Positions 7,939-17,013 of a stretch of DNA of 64,000 nucleotides are shown piece after piece; positions within the stretch are counted from its first letter, which is position 1; each line of letters starts with the position of its first letter. This DNA comes from Streptomyces liliiviolaceus (GTDB taxonomy: Bacteria > Actinomycetota > Actinomycetes > Streptomycetales > Streptomycetaceae), in contig NZ_JAGPYQ010000001.1 in the NCBI RefSeq assembly GCF_018070025.1, positions 5,580,001-5,644,000 on the forward strand, read 5' to 3'. The translations under genes and the position numbers were made by a program. The notes beneath the pieces were generated by a model. That model saw nothing but the letters and a program-made list of their open reading frames with translations. It did no database searches and was not told the DNA's origin.

Positions 7939-8769
7939 TCACTGCCCGCCCATGGCCGCCAGGTAGACGAGGGCCTCGGCGCTGCGGCTCCCCGGGGCAG
8001 GGGTGCCGATCAGCAGTCGCTGTCCCGGGGCGGCCTGCACACCGAGGACGCGGTACGTGAGCGCGACGCGTCCGGCCCGGGGATGGGCGACGGTCCCGTA
8101 CGCGCGGTCCAGGGAGGCTGCCGACCCGTCCTGCCACGCCGTCGCGAAGTCGGCCGTGCCGGCGGACAGTTCGGCGACGAGCTCGGCGATCGCGGCGTCT
8201 TTCGGCAGCCGGGCCGCGTTGAGGCGTAGTGCGTGCAGCGAGGCGGTCGCGGCCAGCGGCCACCGGGCGTAGTAGTTCCGGGCCTGCGGGTGGGTGAACA
8301 GGGCGCGGATCAGGTTCAGTTGTGTGCCGGCACCGGCCGGGCCGCCGGCACCGCCGAGCGGCGACAGCAGTGCCCTCGCCTCCGCGTTGGCCGCGAGGAC
8401 GTCGAAGGACGGGCTCAGCACGTAGGCCGCCGACGGGTGCGACAGATCCAGCAGGCGCAGCAGTTCGGGGTGTACGCGCCGGCGGGGGTCGTCGGGGCGC
8501 CGGCCGGGATCGAGTCCGGCGAGACGGAACAGGTGGTGTCGCGAGTCCTGGTCCAGCCGGAGGGCCTCGGCCAGTGCTTCGACGATCCGGGGCGAGGGGT
8601 GGCGGGCCCTGCCCTGTTCGAGCCTGCTGTAGTGGTCGACGCCGACCTGCGACAGGACGGAGACCTCCTCCCGGCGCAGTCCTTCGACCCGTCGGTGACG
8701 ACCGCCGGGGCCCAGACCGACGTCCGCGGGAGTCAGCCGGGACCGGCAGGCCCGCAGGAAGTCCCCCAG
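7939..8769 (-). CDS. MmyB-type HTH regulator lacking a canonical start codon
   Basis: An otherwise intact XRE/MmyB-type regulator of about 276 residues. It shows NALGDFLRACRSRLTPADVGL, the HTH (RRVEGLRREEVSVLSQVGVDHYSRLEQGR), then the MmyB ligand-binding domain with AAYVLSPSFDVLAANAEARALL. The frame is open back to 8799, where it meets the TGA of the upstream NTF2-like gene in the same frame. Between that TGA and the HTH there is no ATG, GTG or TTG. The first usable codon is CTG at 8769 (in NA-CTG-GD), which I used; the only in-frame GTG is at 8421, inside the protein. Expression could need a rare start, stop readthrough or reinitiation, or the gene may have just lost its start. Confidence 0.6.
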   Translation of the reverse strand: MGDFLRACRSRLTPADVGLGPGGRHRRVEGLRREEVSVLSQVGVDHYSRLEQGRARHPSPRIVEALAEALRLDQDSRHHLFRLAGLDPGRRPDDPRRRVHPELLRLLDLSHPSAAYVLSPSFDVLAANAEARALLSPLGGAGGPAGAGTQLNLIRALFTHPQARNYYARWPLAATASLHALRLNAARLPKDAAIAELVAELSAGTADFATAWQDGSAASLDRAYGTVAHPRAGRVALTYRVLGVQAAPGQRLLIGTPAPGSRSAEALVYLAAMGGQ

Positions 8770-8799
8770 GGCGTTGTCCGGTGACTTCCCCGGCCTGTT

Positions 8800-9261
8800 T
8801 CAGGCGTCCTGCGGGGCCTTGAGGTGGTAGCGGGTGTCGCCGGTGAAGTCGATGGTGACCTCCCGTCGTGCGAAGGACCAGGTGCCGTCGCGTCGCTCGA
8901 AGCGGTCGTGGTACCGGCCTGCCGCGACCATCTGCAGCGGCAGAAGACCGGGCACCGCCTGGAGAATGCTGTAGTACGAGCGCGCCTCGGCGCTGTCGTC
9001 GTCCTCGTCGACCTCGATCAGGATGTTCGTCGTGATGTGCCGGGTACGCAGGGTCCCGTCGTCGTGCACCACGAGCCTGGCGCCGATCAGCTCCTCGACG
9101 GCCTTGCCGCCGCGAAGGCTCACCTCGCCGGATACGAAGTCGGCGTTCTCGAAGAGCGCGCCGAACCGCTCGAAGTCGCCCTCGTCGACGAGGTGGGAGT
9201 AGCGGGCGATGAGGTTCTCGATCTGTCGGGCGCTCGACATCGGGGCAGTGGGAGACGACAT
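8800..9261 (-). CDS. NTF2/SnoaL-like protein
   Basis: A 153-residue SnoaL_4-type protein: IENLIARYSHLVDEGDFERFGALFENADFVSG, then RTRHITTNILIEVDEDDDSAEARSYYSILQAVPGLLPLQMVAAGRYHDRFERRDGTWSFARREV. The conserved His in TRHITTN and in GRYHDRF and the closing Arg-rich strand fit the ring-hydroxylating dioxygenase beta-subunit/NTF2-like branch. GAAAGG lies 8 nt upstream of ATG 9261; an in-frame ATG at 9240 is an alternative. Its TGA directly abuts, in frame, the start-less regulator downstream. Probably a cyclase, dehydratase or binding protein. Confidence 0.8.
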   Translation of the reverse strand: MSSPTAPMSSARQIENLIARYSHLVDEGDFERFGALFENADFVSGEVSLRGGKAVEELIGARLVVHDDGTLRTRHITTNILIEVDEDDDSAEARSYYSILQAVPGLLPLQMVAAGRYHDRFERRDGTWSFARREVTIDFTGDTRYHLKAPQDA

Positions 9262-9422
9262 GGCAGTGGCCTTTCACCAGGGTTCCAGGGGTTCCGTCCG
9301 CCTCCGTCGGGCGAACACCGTCAGTCTGGTCGAGCGGCACCCCGCCGAGAAGGACGTGTCTGCCTAGGAGTCCCACACCCAGGCTGCGCCCGGTCGCCGG
9401 TCGTGTGACCGGCTGTGGCTGC

Positions 9423-10451
9423 CTACAGGTCCTTGATCTGCGTGTCGCCGACAGCCAGGGCCAGCTCGGGCCCGTAGGCGGAGGAAGGTGACTGGAAACC
9501 GGGTGTGAAGGAGCCGGCCAGCACACGGCGGGCGATCTCCACGGACGAGAGCTGGGTGAACCGGTACCCCGTCGGTGTGTCGATCAGGGAGCGGACCACG
9601 GTGCCGTCCCGGCCCGTCACCTCGGCGACGACCTTGCTGCGTCCCACCTCCCGCTCCCGCGCGGTCGGCCCGTCGGGCAGCGCCGCCAGGTCGAGGTCGA
9701 CGGGAAGGGGCTGCCCGATCTGCACGTACACCTCGATCGAGGGGATGCCCAGCGCGTAGTGACTGGTGATCAGGTCGCCCATGGACACGGACACCGACTC
9801 CTCCGGGCCGTCGTCGCCGAAGTCGAAGGAGGCCACCTTGGGCTCCGGCAGCGCGACGATGTCCCCGTCGGTACGGACCAGTGTGCCCAGGTCGCCGATG
9901 CCCTCGGTGGCGCTGACGATGGACCCGCGGGAGAAGAGGTTCAGGCCGCGCGCCTCCTCGGGGGTGGCGCTGAGGAGCTTGAGGGCGAGGCGCAGGGCGG
10001 TGGGTTCGGTGACGCGCGCGGCGGCGTGGGCGGCCACGGAGTCACTGGGTACGACGTCCCAGCCGACGCCGGACATGACCATCACGCCGGCGGCCGTGGC
10101 CTCGGCGTGCCGGGAGCGCGCGGTGGCGAAGACGTCGTACTCGGCGGTGGTGTCGAGGTAGTGGACGCCCTGGTCGATGGAGGCGTCCATGAGCGGGCGT
10201 GCGGTGCGGTGGAAGGGGCCGGCGACGTTCAGGACCACGGTGATGCCGTCGAGCGCGGCACGCACGAGTGCGGGGTCGTCGAGCGTGAAGGCACGGCTCT
10301 CGACGCCGAGTTCGTCGCCGAGCGCCTTGACGCGCTCCGGGTCGCGGCCGGCCACGACGATGTCGAGGCCCGACTCCTTGGCGTGCTCGGCGACGAGCTT
10401 CCCGGTGTATCCGGTGGCTCCGTAGACGAGCAGGCGCGGGGTGGCTGACAT
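9423..10451 (-). CDS. Saccharopine dehydrogenase-like NAD(P)-binding protein
   Basis: A 342-residue Rossmann-fold oxidoreductase: LLVYGATGYTGKLVAEHA (GxxGxxG, residues 7-24), VVAGRDPERVKAL, then VVLNVAGPFHRTARPLMDASIDQGVHYLDTTAEYDVF. This arrangement is typical of saccharopine dehydrogenase NADP-binding domain proteins, including trans-acting enoyl reductases. The C-terminal half has no catalytic motif I can assign. It is monocistronic on the minus strand between an MmyB-type regulator (10657) and an NTF2-like gene (8800). Either regulator could control it. Product and substrate unknown. Confidence 0.8.
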   Translation of the reverse strand: MSATPRLLVYGATGYTGKLVAEHAKESGLDIVVAGRDPERVKALGDELGVESRAFTLDDPALVRAALDGITVVLNVAGPFHRTARPLMDASIDQGVHYLDTTAEYDVFATARSRHAEATAAGVMVMSGVGWDVVPSDSVAAHAAARVTEPTALRLALKLLSATPEEARGLNLFSRGSIVSATEGIGDLGTLVRTDGDIVALPEPKVASFDFGDDGPEESVSVSMGDLITSHYALGIPSIEVYVQIGQPLPVDLDLAALPDGPTAREREVGRSKVVAEVTGRDGTVVRSLIDTPTGYRFTQLSSVEIARRVLAGSFTPGFQSPSSAYGPELALAVGDTQIKDL

Positions 10452-10656
10452 GATGCGCTCCCAAATGAACCAGGCAGGGGGTGAGGACTGCGGAAAAGGC
10501 CCGTCCGGAGCGGTGAACCGTCCGGTGCTGTGTGCCTCGCGTCCAGGCTAGGAGCAGATCCGGACACCTACGGTCCTGGTTTCCCAGGGCCGGTTTCTCA
10601 GGCGTCGGTTGCTCAGGAGGTGCTGTCCCGGTCCGCCTGGTCGTCACCGCAGCTCG

Positions 10657-11493
10657 TCAGGAACCGCTCCCCTGTTCGGCCGGAGCCAGGAGGGACTCGA
10701 TCGCCGCGGCGCTCGTGCTGCCGGGTTCGGGTACGCCGACCAGGAGCTGCTGCCCGGGAGCGTCGTGCACGTCGAAGGTCTGGTACGTCAGCTCGATACG
10801 GCCGGCGCCGGGCAGGACGAACACCTTGTACGCGCGGGCCAGGTTCTCCACCTCGTTCTCCTGCCACAGGCGCAGGAAGTCCGGTGCCGTCCGCGACAGC
10901 TCGGACACCAGGCCGCCGATGGCGGGGTCGTCGGGGAAGCGGCCCGCGTGCAGCCGCAGGGCGTGCACGGTGGCGCGCGCCACGACGGCCCAGTCGACGA
11001 AGACCTCGCGCGCCCGCGGGTGCTGGAACAGCACCCGGACCATGTTCGGCGTGCCCTCGAAGGGGGCGAGGAGCGCGGTGGCGACGGCGTTCTTCGCGAG
11101 TACGTCGAAGGCGGGGCTCAGGACATAGGCGGCGGCCCCGGGGAAGGCGTCCAGGAGGTGCAGCAGCGAGGGGTGGACCAGGTCGCGGCCCGCTGCCGAG
11201 GTGAGCGCGGGGTGCAGGCCGGCCAGCCGGAAGAGGTGAGTCCGCGCGTCCGGTGTCAGTCGCATGGCCCGGCCCACCGCGTCGACCACCTGGGGTGAGG
11301 GGTTGCGCTCACGCCCCTGTTCCAGGCGGGCGTAGTAGTCGGCGCTCACACCGGCCAGTACGGCCACCTCTTCCCGTCGCAGACCCGCGACCCTGCGGCT
11401 GCCGCCACCGGCGGGCAGACCGACATCGGTCGGTTCGGTGCGGGCTCGGTTCGCGCGCAGGAAGGCGCCGAGTTCGTTCTGTGGCTGCTGCAT
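10657..11493 (-). CDS. MmyB-type HTH transcriptional regulator
   Basis: A 278-residue XRE-family regulator with the HTH SRRVAGLRREEVAVLAGVSADYYARLEQGRERNPS at residues 32-66 and an MmyB-like ligand-binding domain (AAAYVLSPAFDVLAKNAVATALL, FQHPRAREVFVDWAVVARATVHALRLHAGRFPDDPAI). It is a clear paralogue of the start-less regulator at 7939, with the same domain order and many identical blocks. It follows the MFS gene... in transcription order it is downstream of no gene and its start lies 8 nt from the MFS stop, so the MFS pump is read first and the regulator second. The pair may be a pump and its regulator. Confidence 0.9.
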   Translation of the reverse strand: MQQPQNELGAFLRANRARTEPTDVGLPAGGGSRRVAGLRREEVAVLAGVSADYYARLEQGRERNPSPQVVDAVGRAMRLTPDARTHLFRLAGLHPALTSAAGRDLVHPSLLHLLDAFPGAAAYVLSPAFDVLAKNAVATALLAPFEGTPNMVRVLFQHPRAREVFVDWAVVARATVHALRLHAGRFPDDPAIGGLVSELSRTAPDFLRLWQENEVENLARAYKVFVLPGAGRIELTYQTFDVHDAPGQQLLVGVPEPGSTSAAAIESLLAPAEQGSGS

Positions 11494-11501
11494 CTACCGA
11501 C

Positions 11502-12785
11502 CTACTGGTGGGGGGAACGACCGTCGTGTCTCCTCCAGTCTCGTCGAGGCCGGCGCCGCTGGTCGAACCGGAGGTTCTCGTGGCGGCGCCCGGGTGTCCT
11601 GGCCAGTCGTGCGGCGACGGCCATGACCACGAAGGCGATCAGGGTGATTCCCGCGCCGACGTGGAGCGGGGCGGTGTAGCCGAGGCCCGCGGTGAGGGCC
11701 AGGCCGCCGAGCCAGGCTCCGAGCGCGTTGCCGATGTTCGACGCGGACACGTTGGCGCTCGCCGCCAGCGCCGCCCCGTGGGCGTGGTCGGTGACGCGGG
11801 TGATCATGCCGGGCACCCCGGCGAACCCGAACACCCCCATCAGGAACACCAGGACCACCGATGCGACGGCGCTGTGGGCCAGCAGACCGAACGCGGCCAG
11901 GGTGACGGCGAGTCCGAGCAGGGCGAGGACCAGGGCGCGGTCGCGGTCACGGTCGGCCGCTCGCCCGCCGACGATGTTGCCGACGACCAGACCGGTCCCG
12001 TACACCATGAGCAGCCAGGCGACGTCCGCCGAGGAGAAGCCGCCGACCTCCGTGAACGTATAGGCGATGTAGGTGAACGCGCCGAACATGCCGCCGTAGC
12101 CGAGCGCGGTGGCCGTCAGTGTCAGCCACACCTGCCAGGACCGGAACGCGCGGAACTGGGCCCGTACCCCGCCCGTCGTCGCCGTGGCCGACCGTGACTC
12201 CGCCGGGTCCGGCGGCACCAGGGCGAGGATGCCCGCGAGGGCGAGTACGCCGATCGCGGTGACCGACCAGAAGGCGGCGCGCCAGCCCCAGCGTTCGCCG
12301 ACGAGCGCGCCGAAGGGCACGCCCAGCACGTTGGCAACTGTCAGTCCGGCGAACATGACCGCCACCGCGCGGGACTTCCTCTCCGGCGCGACCAGACCGC
12401 GGGCGACCAGTGAGCCGATGCCGAAGAACGAGCCGTGGCACAGCGCCGCGACGATCCGCCCGAGCAGCATCACCTCGTAGTCCGGCGCGACGGCGCAGAG
12501 CAGGTTGCCGACGACGAACAACGCCACCAGGCCGGCCAGCACCTGCTTGCGGGGCAGCCGGGCCGTCGCCGCGGTCAGCACCATCGCACCGACGGCGACA
12601 CTCAGCGCGTACCCGGAGATCAGCCGGCCCGCCGCCGCCTCGGACACCGCGAAGCTCGACGCCACCTGGGGCAGCAGACCGGCGATCAGGAACTCGGTCA
12701 GGCCGATGCCGAACCCGCCGAGCGCCAGCGCGATGAGCCCGGCCGGCGCCGTCGTCCCTCCCCCGGCCCCGCCGAATCGACTCAT
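11502..12785 (-). CDS. MFS transporter (DHA1-type drug/sugar efflux)
   Basis: A 427-residue, 12-helix inner-membrane transporter of the arabinose-efflux-like DHA1 group. Visible landmarks are LALGGFGIGLTEFLIAGLLPQVASSF (helix 1, with the Gly-Thr-Glu-Phe signature), GRLISGYALSVAVGA, the loop ATARLPRKQVL, and GRIVAALCHGSFFGIGSLVARGLV (motif C region). The C-terminal tail is Arg-rich and ends on RRHDGRSPHQ. It overlaps nothing and is followed after 8 nt by the MmyB-type regulator, so the two are probably one transcript. Proton-driven export of a small molecule is likely; the substrate is unknown. Confidence 0.9.
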   Translation of the reverse strand: MSRFGGAGGGTTAPAGLIALALGGFGIGLTEFLIAGLLPQVASSFAVSEAAAGRLISGYALSVAVGAMVLTAATARLPRKQVLAGLVALFVVGNLLCAVAPDYEVMLLGRIVAALCHGSFFGIGSLVARGLVAPERKSRAVAVMFAGLTVANVLGVPFGALVGERWGWRAAFWSVTAIGVLALAGILALVPPDPAESRSATATTGGVRAQFRAFRSWQVWLTLTATALGYGGMFGAFTYIAYTFTEVGGFSSADVAWLLMVYGTGLVVGNIVGGRAADRDRDRALVLALLGLAVTLAAFGLLAHSAVASVVLVFLMGVFGFAGVPGMITRVTDHAHGAALAASANVSASNIGNALGAWLGGLALTAGLGYTAPLHVGAGITLIAFVVMAVAARLARTPGRRHENLRFDQRRRPRRDWRRHDGRSPHQ

Positions 12786-12865
12786 GGCCCCACCCTCGCC
12801 GTCGGCGGCGGAATGGGGCCATGGACAAAGGTCGTCGGTGACAGGACGGAAGTGCCGCCGGGGGC

Positions 12866-14020
12866 TCAGGAACCGGTCGCGGCCCCGGCCCTGTCCTTGT
12901 CCGGATCGGCCGGGTCCTCCGATCCCTCCTCGGCGAGTGCCTTGTTGCGGCGCGCGGAGGACCAGAAGGACCAGGCGATCAGGACGACGCCGACCAGGCC
13001 GGTGATCACCTCGTTGATCTCGTACTGGATGGTGACGAGGAGGATGACGGACAGGGCGCCGATCGCGTAGTGCGCGCCGTGCTCCAGGTAGACGTAGTCG
13101 TCGAGGGTGCCCTGGCGGACCAGGTACACGGTCAGCGAACGGACGTACATCGCGCCGGTGCCGAGGCCCAGCGCCATCAGGACGATGTCGTTGGTGATGG
13201 CGAACGCGCCGATCACGCCGTCGAAGGAGAAGGAGGCGTCGAGGACTTCGAGGTACAGGAACATGAAGAACGCGGCCTTGCCCGCCAGGGCGACCGCGGA
13301 GCGGGGTTTGCCGGTGCGTTCGGCCTCACCCTGCGCCTCCTGCTCGCGTTCCTCGTCCTCCTCGATCCGGTTCTCGAAGTGACCCGAGAGACCGCCCACG
13401 ATCATGTACGTGACCAGGCCCGCGATACCGGAGAGCAGGACCGTTTCCGCCTTGTCGGCGTGCGCGCCACCGTGCTGGTGGGCGTGGGCCGCGAAGGTCA
13501 GGGAGGTGATCAGCAGCACGATCAGGGCGATGCAGACCGACAGCATGTCGACCTTGCCGAGCTTGGCGAGCGGCCGCTCCAGCCAGCCGAGCCATTTGAT
13601 GTCACGGTCCTCGAAGATGAAGTCGAGGAAGATCATCAGCAGGAAGATGCCACCGAAGGCGGCGATCGACGGGTGGGCGTCGGTGACCAGTTGCTGGTAG
13701 CGGTCCTTGTCCGTGAGGGCGAGGTCGACGGCCTCGATCGGGCCCATGGAGGCGCTGACCGCCACGATGACGACGGGGAAGACCAGTCGCATACCGAACA
13801 CGGCGATGAGGACACCGACGGTGAGGAAGATCTTCTGCCAGAAGGCGTTCATCTTCTTCAGGATTCCGGCGTTGACGACCGCGTTGTCGAACGACAGGGA
13901 GATTTCGAGGATGGCGAGGATCGCCACGATGCCGAAGCCGGTCCACCCTCCGTAGAAGACCGCTGCGACCAGGGCGAGCGCGGTGACCGCGAACGACCAG
14001 CCGAAGGTTTTCAATAGCAC
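12866..14020 (-). CDS. DUF475 integral membrane protein (TerC-related)
   Basis: A 384-residue polytopic membrane protein of the DUF475 family, related to TerC. The hallmark acidic motifs inside helices are ILEISLSFDNAVVNAGILKKMN near residue 40 and FLYLEVLDASFSFDGVIGAFAIT near residue 245; both carry the ExxxxFDxxV pattern expected for a metal or ion path. A His-rich loop (HAHQHGGAHADKAE, about residues 180-193) and a very acidic loop (EEDEEREQEAQGEAE) lie between. Start is the GTG at 14020 with GGGG 7 nt upstream. Together with the TerB protein at 17403 it suggests membrane/metal stress functions. Confidence 0.85.
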   Translation of the reverse strand: MLLKTFGWSFAVTALALVAAVFYGGWTGFGIVAILAILEISLSFDNAVVNAGILKKMNAFWQKIFLTVGVLIAVFGMRLVFPVVIVAVSASMGPIEAVDLALTDKDRYQQLVTDAHPSIAAFGGIFLLMIFLDFIFEDRDIKWLGWLERPLAKLGKVDMLSVCIALIVLLITSLTFAAHAHQHGGAHADKAETVLLSGIAGLVTYMIVGGLSGHFENRIEEDEEREQEAQGEAERTGKPRSAVALAGKAAFFMFLYLEVLDASFSFDGVIGAFAITNDIVLMALGLGTGAMYVRSLTVYLVRQGTLDDYVYLEHGAHYAIGALSVILLVTIQYEINEVITGLVGVVLIAWSFWSSARRNKALAEEGSEDPADPDKDRAGAATGS

Positions 14021-14407
14021 TGGTTACCCCATCGTGTGGTGGGGGCCGTGGGCCCCGTTGCGCTGTTGTGTGGTGGGCGGTGTCCGCGTGGTGCGTTGGA
14101 GGTGACGGGCACGTCGCATGGTACCCACGGAGGCCTTGCCGGTCCTGCGGTGATTCACGGAGGTTCCTGCGGTGATTCCCGGGTGCTCCCGTGACGATTC
14201 GCGCGGCCCGTTCGGGGTCGCCGAGGAACCGGGCGAGGCCGTCGTGGGGCGCCTCGGCGAAGTGATGGGCGCACGCCGCGAATCGGCGTGCGCCCACCTC
14301 GGTACGCGTCGGAAGGCCCGCCTGCCCTCCCGGTCACCTCCCCGGTCACCTTCCGGGCATCGGCACCCGCACCTGCATCCGCACCGGAACCGGCACGGAC
14401 GCTGTCG
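14021..14407. other. Intergenic region between NDH-2 and DUF475 genes
   Basis: No gene seen. It should hold the promoter of the DUF475 gene near 14021-14110 and contains a strong hairpin (listed separately). A GC-rich potential stem around 14036-14060 (gggggccgtgggcccc) is also present. Confidence 0.5.
14267..14295 (-). terminator. Hairpin terminator downstream of the NADH dehydrogenase gene
   Basis: A perfect 12-bp stem: GGGCGCACGCCG (14267-14278) and CGGCGTGCGCCC (14284-14295) around a 5-nt loop, 113 nt past the stop of the NDH-2 gene. No T-run, so it is assigned by stem strength and position only. Confidence 0.55.
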
Positions 14408-15769
14408 TCACCCGGCCTTGGTACGCTCCCGGATCTCCTCCGGCGTCAGATACGCGTTCGTGTACTCGAAGTCCCGCAGCGTGGCGGGCGTACGCGACTG
14501 GAATCCGGTGCGTACGAAATCGTCGCCGGCCAGGGAGTTCAGCACCCAGTTCGTCGCCACCCGGGCCTTCGCCACGTTGGTGCGCAGCGCCCCCCAGTGG
14601 TAGCCGCGGGCGGCGACCAGGGCGGGCAGGCCGCGCAGTTCGACGCCGAGCGGCTTGGACACGGCGTCGAAGCCGCCGAGGTCGACGACGAGTCCCAGGT
14701 CCTTGTGGACGTACGGCGTCATCGCCTGGCCGCGCAGCGCGGCGATGACGTTGTCGGCGACGTGCTTGCCCTGGCGCATCGCGTGCTGGGCGGTCGGCGG
14801 GCAGACGGCGCCCTCCACGTCCTTGGCTTCGTCCGGTACGGCGGCGGCGTCGCCGAGTGCGAAGACACCGTCGTGGCCGCGAAGGGACATCTCCGAGCTG
14901 ACCGCGAGGCGCCCCTTGATCGTCTCGGCGCCCAGGGTCGCGATGAGCGGGCTGGCCGCGACTCCGGCGGTCCAGATGAGCGTGTGGGTGGGGATCACCC
15001 GGCCGTCGGTGAAGGTGACCTCTTCGGGGCCCGCCTTCTCGATGGACACGCCCAGCGAGACCTCGATGCCGCGCCTGCGCAGGATCTGCAGGGCGCTGAT
15101 GCCGAGTTTGTCGCCCAGTTCGGGCATCAGCTTCGGCGCGATGTCGATCAGATGCCACTTGATCAGCTTCGGGTCGAGCCTCGGGTAGCGCTTGACGGCG
15201 TTGTGCGTCAGACGCTGCAGGCACGCGGCCGTCTCGGTACCGGCGTAGCCGCCGCCCACCACCACGAACTGGAGCCGGGCCGCCCGCTCGGCCTCGTCGT
15301 GGCTGGCGTCGGCGATGTCGAGCTGCGAGATCACATGGTCACGGACGTACGCGGCCTCGGCGAGCGTCTTCATCCCGCGGGCGTTGTCGACGAGGCCCGG
15401 GATGTCGAAGGTACGGGTGACGCTGCCCGGCGCCAGCACGATCTGGTCGTACCGTTCGTTGACGATCTCGCCCGTGATCTTGCGGACGACGCAGACCTTC
15501 GCCTTCACGTCCACGCCGATGGCACCGCCGGGAATGATGCGGGTGCGGTACCTGCGGCTGCGGCGCAGCGACACGGCGATGGACTGCGGGGTGAGCACCC
15601 CGGAGGCGACCTGTGGCAGCAGTGGCAGGTAGAGCTGGTAGGAGAACGGTGTCACCAGCGCCAGGTCGGCCTCGTCGGGTCCCAGTTTGCGCTCCAGGCG
15701 GCGGACGCACTCCACTCCCGCGAAGCCCGCTCCCACCACCAAGATCTTCGGTCGTACCACGATGTTCAT
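14408..15769 (-). CDS. Type II NADH dehydrogenase (NDH-2-like FAD oxidoreductase)
   Basis: A 453-residue FAD/NAD-binding enzyme that would pass electrons from NADH to quinone at the cytoplasmic face of the membrane without pumping protons. Motifs are the FAD Rossmann site KILVVGAGFAGVECVRRLE, the NAD site FVVVGGGYAGTETAACLQRL, TPFSYQLYLPLLPQVASG, and GVFALGDAAAVPDEA plus PPTAQHAMRQGKHVADNV, all in the usual order. GGTGA lies 5 nt upstream of ATG 15769; a GTG at 15760 is possible. A longer frame exists upstream but has no binding site. Monocistronic, followed by a hairpin. Confidence 0.85.
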   Translation of the reverse strand: MNIVVRPKILVVGAGFAGVECVRRLERKLGPDEADLALVTPFSYQLYLPLLPQVASGVLTPQSIAVSLRRSRRYRTRIIPGGAIGVDVKAKVCVVRKITGEIVNERYDQIVLAPGSVTRTFDIPGLVDNARGMKTLAEAAYVRDHVISQLDIADASHDEAERAARLQFVVVGGGYAGTETAACLQRLTHNAVKRYPRLDPKLIKWHLIDIAPKLMPELGDKLGISALQILRRRGIEVSLGVSIEKAGPEEVTFTDGRVIPTHTLIWTAGVAASPLIATLGAETIKGRLAVSSEMSLRGHDGVFALGDAAAVPDEAKDVEGAVCPPTAQHAMRQGKHVADNVIAALRGQAMTPYVHKDLGLVVDLGGFDAVSKPLGVELRGLPALVAARGYHWGALRTNVAKARVATNWVLNSLAGDDFVRTGFQSRTPATLRDFEYTNAYLTPEEIRERTKAG

Positions 15770-15956
15770 CCCTTTCACCGGCCGCGTACTGTCGGGCTCC
15801 CCCCACTCCCCTGTGCCCCCGAGTCCCCTCATCGCACATGGTGATCCCTCAACAAGACGAGCCGACGTACCTCCGCGACCGGCGAGTCGGCTCCGGAACG
15901 GAGCGGGAGCGGACGGGAAAGGGTTTTCCGTCAGAGGTTTCCGTCAGGGGTCTCTG

Positions 15957-16910
15957 TCAGCGGCCGTGGCCCTTGCGCAGCTGCTTCAGGACGGCGCCCG
16001 CCATGGCCGCCTCGCCCTTGGCGTTGGGGTGTGCGGGGGCCGCGGGCGAGGCCGGCTGCAGGGGTTCGACCCAGCGGACCGCAGGGGCCTTGCACATGTC
16101 GTGGCCGATCGTGGGCCCGTAGGTGTCGACGTATTCCGCGCGGTTGAGCTTCGCCACCGCGCGCATCATCAGGTTGAGGCGCTTACCGGTGTCGCGCAGG
16201 TAGGGGAAGTCCTTGGCCGCGAACGGTACCGAGGGGTAGCAGCCGCTGCCGTCCTCCGGCAGGAGATTCGGGTAGCCGACGACGAGCACGCGCGCGTGCG
16301 GCGCCCTGGCGTGCACGGCCCGCAGCACGGCGGCGAGCTTGGGGGCGGTGTCGAGGATCTTCAGCGTCAGCTGGTCGACACCGGAGGCCGTCTTGTAGTG
16401 CCGTTGACACGGGTTGCCCGCGAGATCCTGTGCGCTCAGTTGCGCGCAGGTGGCGATGATGGTGCCGAACCCGAAGTCGTTACCGCCGATCTGGACGGTC
16501 ACCAGGTCGGTGCTCCGCTTCAGGGCGTTGAGCTGCGGAGGGTTGGTGCCCTGGGCCTTCCACATGTGCTCGGTCGTGGCGCCGCCGCAGCTCACGTCCT
16601 TGAACGTGGACACTTTTCGCTCCGCGGCGACGAGGGAGGGGTAGTTGTGGTCTGAGCGCGCGCAGTTCGCGTCGACCTGGTTCGGTATCAGCGGGCCCGA
16701 GGTGTAGGAGTCGCCCAGGGCGGCGTAGTCCGTGCCTTTGTTGTGCGTACCGCCGTGTCCGCCGCCGTGGCCTTTGCCGGAGCCGCCGCCGTGTGCCGCG
16801 GCGGGGGCGCCGGAGGCGATGACGAGGGCGCAGCCGGTGACGGCCGCGGCCATGGCTGTCGCGCGGCGGCGGCTCGATGCGGGCCTGTCGTGCTGGGTGC
16901 GACGGTTCAT
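15957..16910 (-). CDS. Secreted SGNH/GDSL-type hydrolase
   Basis: A 317-residue exported esterase/lipase-like protein. Residues 1-40 form a signal peptide (RRRAT, a hydrophobic core, then APAAAH), followed by a Gly/His-rich linker (GGGSGKGHGGGHGG). The catalytic block I motif is DYAALGDSYTSGPLI (Ser in GDSYTSG, residues 66-72), block II CGGATTEHMW, block III QIGGNDFGFG, and the catalytic His is in AHPNAKGEAAM. Cys pairs at intervals fit the disulfide-rich Streptomyces lipases. Monocistronic; downstream of it in the text lies the repeat region. Substrate is probably a lipid or ester. Confidence 0.9.
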   Translation of the reverse strand: MNRRTQHDRPASSRRRATAMAAAVTGCALVIASGAPAAAHGGGSGKGHGGGHGGTHNKGTDYAALGDSYTSGPLIPNQVDANCARSDHNYPSLVAAERKVSTFKDVSCGGATTEHMWKAQGTNPPQLNALKRSTDLVTVQIGGNDFGFGTIIATCAQLSAQDLAGNPCQRHYKTASGVDQLTLKILDTAPKLAAVLRAVHARAPHARVLVVGYPNLLPEDGSGCYPSVPFAAKDFPYLRDTGKRLNLMMRAVAKLNRAEYVDTYGPTIGHDMCKAPAVRWVEPLQPASPAAPAHPNAKGEAAMAGAVLKQLRKGHGR

Positions 16911-17013
16911 CGAGAGGTTCCCCCTGGGTCCTGGACGGCGAGTGACTGCCCTTGTATACCGGCCAGTTCAGTCCTGGGACCAGGGGTGGGAGGGCCTGGT
17001 GTTTCCGTCTGCG

